64,000 bases of DNA from Bedellia somnulentella (lineage: Eukaryota; Arthropoda; Insecta; Lepidoptera; Bedelliidae), in the NCBI GenBank assembly GCA_963576735.1, contig OY755182.1, positions 992,001 to 1,056,000 of the forward strand, given 5' to 3'. Under the pieces are notes generated by a model. The model made no database searches, was not told the origin of the DNA, and worked only from the letters and a program-made list of their open reading frames with translations. This document shows, piece by piece, positions 23,031-33,200 of the stretch (position 1 is the stretch's first letter; each line of letters starts with the position of its first letter). The translations under genes were made by a program, and so were the position numbers.

Positions 23031-23226
23031 GCCTTTCACACGATCGGTTTCCGACCACCGACCAAGTGTCCTTGGTCGGAACAACCAATCTTTGTATTTG
23101 TTCTACACGGTCGGTGGTTAGAATCAACTTGAGCAGATGCTATTCCGACCAAGGCCGTTGAAATCAACCAAGTATTGGTATGAACAACAGACTTCCCTGT
23201 GGTTGGAAACCGATCGTGTATAAGGC
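23031..23226. mobile_element. MITE within the hAT element
   Basis: The 196-base unit has inverted ends: gccttt-cacacgatcggtttcc at 23031 and its near-complement ggaaaccgatcgtgta-taaggc ending at 23226. The interior repeats the motif gaccaccgaccaag and its complement. It has no coding capacity. The target duplication is not clear. Confidence 0.7.
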
Positions 23227-23501
23227 TTTTAAAAGTTAAGCGGATAAAAAATACTGATTCTAATAGTTCTAATTAACATACTGATTCGAATAATTGGTTG
23301 ATTCGAAACTAAATATTCGCAACTCCATCTGTGATATTTTCACAGTAGTGCCAACATGACCTCAGAGGTATTTAGAGATAAAACGTTTAATATGGGTGAA
23401 GGGGTTTACCATCTTTTTATCTTGATCGTCGTATATCTTTTTATGTAGATTTTTTTGTGCTTATTTGTGTTGTAATTCGATTATAAACTAAAGTAAACTT
23501 A

Positions 23502-23729
23502 GGGCCAGTTTTTTGATCCGTAGTTAAAAATATAACCATTTGTTACATTGACGTGACATTGACTATAGTTAAATGTCTAACCAGTAGTCAAATCGTAAAT
23601 CCATTTTGGTTCGATATTTGACATTAGTTACTCTAACCACGGGTCAAAAAATGCATTTGGCTGATATTTAACTAATAGTTACGATTTTTAACAAATGGTT
23701 GAGTTAACCACGGATCAAAAAACTGGCCC
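23502..23729. mobile_element. Harbinger-type MITE with TTA target duplication
   Basis: The 228-base unit starts gggccagttttttgatccg and ends with the exact complement cggatcaaaaaactggccc. It is flanked by TTA at 23499-23501 and 23730-23732, as for PIF/Harbinger elements. It is nested in the hAT element. Confidence 0.85.
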
Positions 23730-24527
23730 TTACTCTTTTTCGAGTAGCCTAAAAGGCGACCAGTCGCCTTTACGATTTTTTGGTCGCCGTTTTCCAATTT
23801 GAGTAGCCTAAATGGCGAAAAATCGCCTTCGTTGGCAACACTGAGTAGCCCTGATTTTCGGCATCCACAGCGGGAACCACAACCTTTTTTGCAATTGCAA
23901 AATATTATATTTAGTAGTTCGGTTGGTGCTGGAGGTAATAACGTTCTTATGGGCTCCAGGATTCCATTTTCAAGCATCCAGCCCATCTTCTGTGCGTCGT
24001 TTCGATGCAACAATAGCATTTTTACTAGTGTACACTTTTCGACACTCGGAATGCACATTCACAGAACTTAAAGTATTTAAATAGTCTATATGTCCATCAT
24101 TTCTTTCAATACTTGCAGTTTTTAAAGTTTGTAAACCACGTACAACATTCACAGAAACACCCTCTGAAAGTGACTTATCACATATAAAACACAAATCAGC
24201 CATAGCTCTTAAAACCGTACGTCCGTCGTTGCGAAGATACAATTTCAAACTAACGAATAATCTTGACAAATACAAAGTGGTCCCTTAAAAGAGAAAGTGG
24301 CCTTGAATACAATAGAACATCTGTCCCGGCTATAAATAGACATAGGGTAGGGACAAGTACATCCAGGTATATAAGTATTGAAAAATTTACACGTTTTGAA
24401 GAAAACGTATGTAATGACGTTTTAACTCAAAATATATATTCCAGAATTAATAATGTACTATAGTTGAATAGTTAAATATAAATAATTAAGTTACTGATTT
24501 TAATAAAATATCAACAATTAAAAATTA

Positions 24528-24780
24528 CTTACTTACTTACTTATACTCACGCCCATTGTTCCCATTGGGGTAGGCAGAGACTATCGATCGCCACTTTGTA
24601 CGATCCTGACAAACCTCTCTAGCTTCGTTTACATCCATCAATCTTTTCATACATGCTCTTTTATTCTTCATACTTCGGACGCCAGCCTTTTTGAGCACAC
24701 TCTCAATTTGGTCCAAGTGTGTTCTCCGACGTGGAAGGTAATGTGAGTAGAGGACGACCACGGAGAACACACTTGGACCA
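24528..24780 (-). mobile_element. LINE-B insertion with 5' inversion
   Basis: The insertion is flanked by AATTAAAAATTA at 24516-24527 and 24781-24792. Its 3' tail is a CTTA repeat run. The coding end reads, on the minus strand, RACMKRLMDVNEAREVC and so on. At about 24728 the orientation flips: cggagaacacacttggacca appears on the plus strand after its complement, so the 5' portion is inverted. This is the pattern left by twin priming during LINE insertion. It splits the right arm of the long-inverted-repeat element. Confidence 0.85.
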
Positions 24781-25220
24781 AATTAAAAATTAGTACATAA
24801 ATAATGGCCATTGTTTAATAATTATAATAATTTAATAAATAATAGACTTGATAGTACGTACTGATAACCGTAACTCACGCTTGACCTTGCATAGGACCAT
24901 ATATGACTGTGCGCTGCGCACTCTTCACGCTCTAACTCAGAAACGGTTGACCGTATTAAAAAAAACATGAAACGAAAATTGTAGAAAATTTTATTCTCTA
25001 CAACTTTTATAATAAGTACAAATATCATTTAAGCCATAGAAAGCGAGATATTCACGAAAAACCCATTTTTATGACCTTTGACCTTCAATATCTTAAGACG
25101 CGGACACGGTATCATTTGTGACTTTTGAGACAACATTTAGAATGACAAAACAAAGGTCTATACCAATTTGTAGCTTATTATCTTTCATTCCGAGGTGAAA
25201 CCCCTAAAATGACTGGGCTA

Positions 25221-25277
25221 CTGGTATTATTGTGAAAAAGCGTGGGTTGCTCGATAGACGCTTTTTCACAATACCAG
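25221..25277. repeat. Hairpin insertion in the right arm
   Basis: The arms ctggtattattgtgaaaaag and ctttttcacaataccag flank a short loop. This block is absent from the matching place in the left arm (near 21420), so it was added after the arms formed, or lost from the left. Confidence 0.7.
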
Positions 25278-25329
25278 TATTTTTTATTCATTACCGTTTT
25301 CAGTTTTATGAATTAGTTTTAGTTTTTTT

Positions 25330-26287
25330 AACTATATTTTTAACTATATTAGGTCTATCTAATGGACCTATCTGAAATCTTAAGTATACTATCGGCTACT
25401 TACTCTTAAGTCAAATGTGTGTCTGCTTCGAATAGCCCTTACCCATACTTCCCGCAGATGTCCCATGTAGGAAAGTATAGTAAGGTATCGCTGTAGTAGC
25501 CTTTCAGGTTGATGTTTTTACTGTACCAATCTGAGGCTTTCATTGTCTTTTTACTAAGCTTGTAAGTTTTAGCCAAAATCAACAGTTTTTTTTTGTACGC
25601 ATTATTACTTTCGTTTTTTTTGTCATTAACCACTGAGGCAATATGTTATCGTCATCGGCTCGTTTAGTGTCTCCTGCGCGAATAAAATAAATTAGGAGTC
25701 AAATTCATCGTGAAAAAAAAATCAACAAGAATAATATTTATTATCTTTCAAAATGAAATATTGCGAAACATTTGATCTTTGTTCCATTCGCCCGAAACTT
25801 CACTAGTCAATGATGCATGGTTCCCGCTGGACTGAAATAATTATATAAAATGAGCACATCTTACGGTATTTTAGCTTTATATAAATGATAGTGCAGTGTG
25901 GCTTCACCTCGATGAATGTGATACGGCAAAGGTGTGTGTTCATTCGCTAAAAAAGTAAAACAGTCTAGTGAACTAGTGGGAGGCTTATCGCCGCACTCGT
26001 GACCCTCAGGAGGCCTATGCAGGAAGTACGGCAGGAAAGGAGGGTTCTAATTTAGGCTTCGTCTACCTGTTGGGAAAGTCGGTGTCTAGAGTAGTATGTT
26101 TTTTGTCCGTGACATGAGTAGTCTCTGAGGCCAAACTAAATTTTATTGCAAAAAAGTTTATGTAAAAACATAGTTTATGCCAATCATTTTAAATCAAAAT
26201 ATTATAAACCAGCATACAACAAAATTGACAAATCTTTATAAAGGTCGAATACTGCTGCTGTCCCTCTCTCTTCCCCTTACTCTATCG
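25330..26287. other. Intergenic stretch with an unassigned minus-strand reading frame
   Basis: No known gene is recognised. A minus-strand frame at 25439-25633 ends ...KASDWYSKNINLKGYYSD...FPTWDICGKYG; it has coding-like composition but no family I recognise. It could be a terminal exon of an unknown gene or chance. Nothing else can be supported here. Confidence 0.25.
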
Positions 26288-26302
26288 TTTAGAATGTATA
26301 TA

Positions 26303-27027
26303 CATACATACATCCATCCTGACGTCCCTCAGCAGGGACAAAGGGCCTTGAGCAGATTTCTCCATCTGGCTCGATCTTGGGCAGCGGCTGCGAGATCCTC
26401 CCACTTCATTCCCTCAACGTTTGCCTCATTCTCCACAGAACGTCGCCAGGTTGTTTTTGGGCGGCCCCGTTTACGTTTTCCGGTTGGCTGCCAGCTGAGC
26501 ACTTGCTTTGACGGGAATTCATCGTGTCTTCTGAGGGTATGACCCAGCCACCTCCATTTTCTTGTGAGGATTTCCTGGTCGATGGGTTTCTGCTTAGTCA
26601 GCCTCCACAGTTCCGCGTTCGAAATGGTTCGTGGCCAGTAAATCCTCAAAATTCGCCTTAGGCATTTGTTGATAAATACCTGTAGCTTGGTGGATAGGTC
26701 TTTCCGAACGAACCATGTTTCGCAACCGTATAGCAAGACTGACTTTACGTTAGACTCGAAAATCCTCACTTTTGTACGCCGGGTCATGACGTTAGAGCTC
26801 CACACCGGCTTTAACTGGGCAAAAGCACCTCTAGCTTTGTTTAGGCGGGTTTCGATGTCCATCTCTGTTCCTCCTATTGGGTTCACTACTCCCCCGAGAT
26901 ATGTGAATTTCTCAACCCGTTCGACATCTTCGCCATTAATTTGGAGCGGCTGGTTATCCAGGGAGTTAAGACGCATCTCCTTGGTCTTGCCTATATTGAT
27001 GCGCAGGCCCTCTTTCGCAGCTTCCGC
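26303..27027 (-). mobile_element. 5'-truncated LINE with 15-base target duplication
   Basis: The insertion is flanked by TTTAGAATGTATATA at 26288-26302 and 27028-27042. On the minus strand it encodes, in one open frame ending at 26329, the post-polymerase region of an endonuclease/reverse-transcriptase LINE. Landmarks are VEKFTYLGGVV, VLLYGCETW, CLRRILRIYWP, RWLGHTLRR and KRKRGRPKTTWRR. The 3' tail has GTAT repeats. The frame has no stop, so the insertion is fairly young. The clade is near RTE/Proto2-type LINEs, but this is not certain. Confidence 0.88.
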
Positions 27028-27254
27028 TTTAGAATGTATATATGATATACAAAAGTGTACGATACTATGTAGGTGCGAAAGAAATGGCTGTTTTATACCA
27101 AACGTTATGTAGCTAAAAAGTCGTTCGTGATAGCAATGCAGCACGCTCCCAATTATATCGTGAACTTTGCGGATAGAGTGAGATAAAAATATATGATACT
27201 TTGGAAGAGTGAGAGGAATATTTTAATATTATCCAATAGTAAAATTAGTTAGTA

Positions 27255-30200
27255 CTAACAGCACATCATCTCGTTATCAGCCGGAGCTGCTGCCACATCA
27301 CCGACTACTGCTGTAGAACCCAATCCGACTGAAATTAAAATACTTTATTAGCATTTGCGCGGGTATAACACGACATTATATAACTATTACTATAGCAAGT
27401 GAAGGCGTTAGTGAAAAGCTAAGTAAGTCTAAGTTAGCTTATCACATTTTACTTTACTTTCAAACGTAACCTTTTAACCATGTTCTGTCGTGTAAAGCGC
27501 AAACCACACTGAGCCGGCGCCTGGCCGCCGTTTATACCGTGATGTACTGCAAAGCAAATTATATTCTACAAACTTAGTTGTGCTTCAACATACTACTGCA
27601 AGCGACTTGTTCCGCGGCGTCCCTCACGGCGGCGTTGTCGATGTTGGTGACCAGCTCCTCCAAGTGTCTCGCGGAGTCGATGTTGATATCGTACGCGCCT
27701 TGCAGACATAGACTCTCCGAGTACTTCACTGGATCGTTTTCGTTTTGATGTAGCTGTAACACTGGGGTAAGGAGTAACACGTGAGTTAGGCACTTTAAAG
27801 ATATGATGGCAGGATGGCAAAAACTTTACTTGATTGGAAATTTCCCCCCTAAAACGGTACTCCGAATTTCTTCCAAACCAAAATAAGCACTCAAAAGTTG
27901 TTGTTATGAATGAGTCTTGATGACCAAAATACCCATTTCTAGTCTTGTCTGTTTAGGCTGTAAAACCATGGCCTACACAAGTCGAATTAAAAAAGAAAAG
28001 TGGATTTTTAGCTTTGACTATGAACACTATAGACAGAGTCATAATGCAACGGGAGAGTACCTCTTTTAGATAGCAATATTTTTCCCTGTAATGTTGCGAT
28101 CACTAGAAAACAATTACCCCAAAATAGTATAATCACCATTCTAAAAGCTACTTTTTAATTTAAAATTGATTACGTCAATTTATTGTTACGTCGTTTTATT
28201 TATTGTAAAGGTTTACTGTTTACTATATTATTTCCTGCAATCATATAATTATACATACTTGCTCCTAGTATTATACAATCGTTTTTGTTTAATTTTACCA
28301 TTTATACTGATGTTTAATACACCGTGAAATCTAAAGCATTTTACTAACTATCAGGGATGAATCTTCCCATGATTACGAATAAATTTTTGTACGGGACTAA
28401 CTTTGTTACAGGACAAAAAAAACAGCTGTTCCATAAGTGCAAGTTATGTAAATATCATACGGGTCATCATGGGTATAGTGGGGTCTATGTTTGTATTTTG
28501 AAAAATAAAAGACAGCACTATTTTGTACATGAGTTTTATTGCATTATTTACTATTGACCTTTAAACAAAATCAGTTTCGTGTGAAAATTTCGAATTCATT
28601 CGTCTATTTCAGTCACATTTTTCAAAAGATGATGTATTCGTACATCTAAGTATTTTATATTTGGTTGATTTCCAATTGCATTTTCCAGTGGCCGCAATCC
28701 ATTTTTCTCGTAGATTCGGGTCTTTAGGAAAACTGTAATGAATACGAAGAAATTAAATAAATATAACAAATTTATTACTTACTAATTCAGTAGATAACAA
28801 TTGGAAATCATTCAGCGTCGCTATAGCGCGACGAAATTCATAATTTACTCACTCATTAACATCAGTTTACTAATTTGAAAATTTTACCCTAACGACAGGG
28901 TAGGATGAAAAACGTGAATTATGGGAACACTGAGATACTGCATATTTTTAGGTTATGCTATTAAAAAATTGCTCAAAATAACTAAAGAAAATGCTAGTAA
29001 TCTAGTTCAACGTAATTAACATTTGAATCACTTTTTTTCTGATCGCGCAATGTATTTATTATGTATTTATCTGTAGAAAAACATTAAAAAACTCACTCAC
29101 TTCAGAAAGTCAATCCTTCGATGTGTTTTTCGCTGCGGCTTCCGCAGCCAAGCACGCTACACCCAACCATACCTCACTAAATAATAAGTTTGACTAATGG
29201 AGTCTCTTTTATCACAATAACAATATACAAATGAATAAAATCTTTCTCAAAATCAATAGAAAACCAAAATCGCTCACAAGTCGACGCTTTGTTTGTCAAG
29301 CTTTAAAAGCGTGACATCAACAAAACGGGTTACGCGATAGAGATGACAATAAAGATTTTGTGTCTCTTTTTAACATATAAGAACTTAAATAAGGGCTTTT
29401 CTTTTTAAAATGGATGACGTAACATCGCTCTATCTATAGTGTTCATAATCAAAGATTTTTAGGCTTTTTGCCGTGTACATCAAGAACCTTACCATGGACT
29501 TAATTTCCTGTAAATTTGTTGTATGATGGTAATTTTAAACATAGTCATGAACATATCAATCATTAGAAGATCATAATAGTACTTTTTTTTTCATAAAGAG
29601 CATTAAAATTGAAAAAATAAACATACGTAATCTACGTTTCCCCGCGCAGATGGCCGCGTCATCCAATGTAGGAAGTGATGACAAGTACTCTGGTATCATC
29701 ATCCCCACGGATTGGACTGAACAAGCTCTGGTCTTCACCATTATTCCTATAAAAGAAAAAAAATTAACTCAGACGTCAAAAACACTGACAAAGTGTCTAC
29801 TATCTAGGACCGTTGAAATTGTTCAAGGATTGATTTAATACTCAGGATGAGGCGGCTATTACTTACTAAAATACGAAATGTAGAAAATAACTCCTTTATT
29901 TCTTTCATTCACAAAGCATGCTTTTGTTTCAGGCATCACAACGTTTGGATTTACTATAGAACTGAATATTGTGTCTTGTACTCCAAAAACCCAACCAACC
30001 CAAAGAAGAAATAAATAATTAAGAATTACTCATTGTGTTATTCCTGAAACCAACATCTACCAGCTGACAGTGGTAAAACCTAGCATATATACTGGATTCG
30101 AATGGTAAAAGCTCGAAATAGTCGTCGTAGAATGAAGACGTCTGAAAGCCACAGAATCTGAATTCAGACTAGTGGAATAACGTTCAGAACGCTAGAACTG

Positions 30201-33200
30201 AAATTTGTGTAGTGGAATAACAAGCGTCTGCGGCAGTAACTTCGAAGGACGTCTGAATTCAGCAACGACTAAGTGTAATGGAATAAGTTCTTAAGACTTA
30301 CACTTAATTCTTAAGATTTACCGTAGTTCGAGCTTTTACAGTAACATATACATTTAAACAATGTGCACCTGTTGTGTTTTATGTTACTCTTCCACCGGTT
30401 GTGTTCCTATAGAAAATGCATTATTTTCTCATTTTACCGACACGATCACTCCCTTAGCTGTGTAGTGCCGGTTTTGAATGTCACCACTTCTTTCTACCCA
30501 CGGGTTCTACCCAGTGGTTTTTGGGCGATGCGGGTGAAGACCCATCACCAACGACACTTAATTTCTACCATCTTTTCCCCATTCAACTTTCCAAAAGTGG
30601 CTGAGTAATTTCTAATTCCTTAGCTCTGGCTATCCCTTCTAGGGATTTATAGCCGTGAGTATATGTATGTATGTAAAACAAATATTGGCTGGAAATTTGG
30701 TTAATGTAAGATTTACGGCCAGAACCAATTTGAATTGTGTTATTGTTATTTATTTATTTATTTGGCACACATACAGTACAATTACTTAACATAATATTTT
30801 ACATCATTTAAACAAATCAGTTCAGTAAATGTACCTTAATAGTGGGCACAGCATGTTAAAAAAAAAAATAAAAAAATTATACGTATTTACAAATTATAAA
30901 GAACAAATTGTTAAAATTATTAAAATTGTTAGAATTATTAAAATTGTTAAAATTAAATAAAATTTAAGAAACACAATAAAAAACAAATTAAGACATAATA
31001 ATAAATATAAATTAACATTAGAGTTTAAAGTTTAAGCATAGAAAATACACTAAATATAATTTAAAATTTCACGAACATAATCTATTCCTAATTCCATTAC
31101 GAAAAACCAACAGCGAGTCATGATAGACGTCAGGAGTGCTTTCCTCGTCGTCAGCGATATTACACAAAGAGTTGTATAGTTGAGTAATTCTATGCAACGG
31201 ATTATTTGAACAAACATTCGTTCTTAATTCGTTATTATTCGCTAAATCAGATATTTTTTCCTTAACGCACTCGGTGGCGCTGATTTATGATTAGGATGTC
31301 ATCACGTGTAAAAAAAACGGTTTAAGATTTACACTTGCACCACTCAGGAAATCAAATATCGGCATTATTCATAACCGCTCATCATATTCATAACAACTCA
31401 ATAGAAACATTAGGTACAATGAAACTACGTAGTGTAAAACTTATTAAAATTTATTGCGTTGCTATTCATGAGAATATAGACTACAATAGAAGACATAAAA
31501 TTGCATACTTGTGGTTAAAATGTCCCATAATTTGCATTACCGTTTAAAGTCTCTGTTCGACGAATCGCGTAATCAAATCGAGAGCCCAACGAGGTTGGTC
31601 GTGTGGAACCAAGTGGCCAGCATTTCGTACCAAAACTTCTGTCAAATTTCCCCCCGTTTTATAATATCCAGCTATATCATCATTCACTCTCCAAATGTTT
31701 CTCCTAGCTTTCGAAAACTCATCTTTACCTTTAAATTCTAAATTATCTACAAAATTTTCTGTCAAAGGGAAAGCTACAATAATATCTAACTGGCCGTTAT
31801 ATAACATCACACGGTATCCATTATTGAGTACTTCAGATAAATCCGGTGCTACACTTTTAGGGATGTCTAATTGTAATTTTTCCCAGACTTCTGCACCCGA
31901 ATTAAATATCAAATTTCCAACATGAATGCTTTCCCTGAAAGAACAATTTGAAAGTAAATCCGTAAAAGAATTCATAGTTGCACCTTCGTTCGGGTTTATG
32001 TAATTGTACAAGTTTTCCATTCCAGTATATCTATAAAACAGAGAACTATCTCCAGCCAATATCATTTCTTTTAACAAGTCCATAGCTGCAGCATAGTTTC
32101 CGGCAATTATAGAATCTTTAATTTCTTGTTGAATTATCACAAAATTAACCATTTGGTCGAAATCCAGTAATCCGTGCTGATACAAATATTGACCATAGTC
32201 CAATTGATGTACTGGATCACTTAACCCGTTTCCAATAGCCATTCCCTTTAAATTTATTTGATCTTTACTAACAATATTTCGTCTGTGTATATGCGCTGCA
32301 AAGGCAGGCACGTATTTGCCAGCATAAGATTCTCCAGCAAGATAAAAATCATTATTTTTTAAACTTGGAAATAGCATGAAAAACTGCTTCATTCCTTCGT
32401 ACAAATTTCTAGCGACACAATCTTCATTCGTACAATATCCTTCAATATCAGCGAAGCTAAATCCTGTGCCAACGGGATTGTCAATAAAAATCAAATGATA
32501 ATTCAAAGCCCAGTTGAGTTTTCTTGGATGTAATTCTTCTTTATCAATTAGTATAGGGCCCAGCTCATAGAATAAACCATATAGAGACGACCCCCCTGGA
32601 CCGCCTTGCAACCACAATATCACTGGAGCATCCTCCTTGCCCGACAAAGGTGGGAAATACCAAAAGTAGAGGTTCGAATTAAACTTTGGATCGACTGTTA
32701 AGAATCCAGCATGACTTTGGATACCGATGGACTTTGTATCAGACACTTGCGATAGATTTCGAGCCATTGCAGCATTTCCTGCATTCAAATATGAAGTTAT
32801 CATCAAAGGTTTCACGTGATTACAATTTGATTTAATATTTGAAAGAGGAGCCGCATATAAATGCTGAGAATGATGACACTGAATAGGAATATATCCATAC
32901 AAATTTAAGAAGAAAAATATATAAATAAACATGTTCTTAATTTTTTTACTTCCAAGCTTCAAAATAGATGAAATACAGCAATCGGATCCAAATATAGTGC
33001 GCTGAATCTCACCAGTACCTTATTGATAGTCTACTTGTTAGTTATTATATTACTTAAATGAGGCTACTAAAATAAATGTCATCATATTTATTACTCATAA
33101 CGCCGTACTACAATACAACAGACATACCATAAGCATCATAAATTCAATTCAAGAAGAATAACCATAAAAATTCCACCGTGTTACACATGGACACATGTTT

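Larger units (their letters stand above)
22320..23843. mobile_element. hAT-type non-autonomous element with 8-base target duplication
   Basis: The 1524-base element is flanked by AGTAGCCC at 22312-22319 and 23844-23851. The ends are perfect 13-base inverted repeats, CAGTGTTGCCAAC and GTTGGCAACACTG. Subterminal gagtagccta motifs recur at both ends. No transposase frame is present. The interior holds a SINE-A copy and two MITEs. An 8-base duplication with a CAGTGTTGCC end is characteristic of hAT. Confidence 0.92.
22104..24203 (-). pseudogene. Transposon-encoded protein with N-terminal Cys/His motif and tesmin-like CXC C-terminus, interrupted
   Basis: An ATG at 24203 begins MADLCFICDKSL and continues to VHSECRKVYTSKN, a C..C...H..C motif seen at the start of large transposon-linked insect proteins. 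Near 24000 the frame shifts to one with GWMLENGILEPIRTLLPPAP, then CNCKKGCGSRCGCRKSG, and after the hAT insertion CSLACGQCNGQACLN and a Glu/Asp-rich tail to a stop at 22104-22106. The Cys spacing resembles the tesmin/TSO1 CXC DNA-binding domain. Removing the hAT element and one 8-base duplication joins the Cys-rich halves in frame. Relatives as I remember them are far longer, so the middle is probably deleted. It is non-functional here. Confidence 0.65.
21376..25325. mobile_element. Long-inverted-repeat transposon with nested insertions
   Basis: Two inverted arms, about 21376-21968 and 24418-25325, match over nearly 600 bases once insertions are removed. Within them the 207-base segments 21624-21830 and 24822-25028 translate to the same 68 residues, so the arms have diverged very little. 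Between the arms lies a short reading frame with a C-terminal Cys-rich CXC domain (22104-24203, minus). The right arm is cut by a LINE-B insertion (24528-24780) and by a small hairpin (25221-25277). The reading frame is cut by a hAT element (22320-23843). The superfamily is not clear to me; the arms are much longer than usual hAT or Harbinger ends. No outer target duplication could be fixed. Confidence 0.75.

Noticed and set aside
29650..29838. 62-codon plus-strand frame with an acceptor-like AG before its ATG
   Set aside because: The minus strand here is exon 7 of the UQCRC2-like gene, which fits in phase and family motif.
32933..32962. Ten extra codons upstream of the carboxypeptidase ATG
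   Set aside because: They also start with TTG, and using them would move the signal peptide away from the N-terminus.
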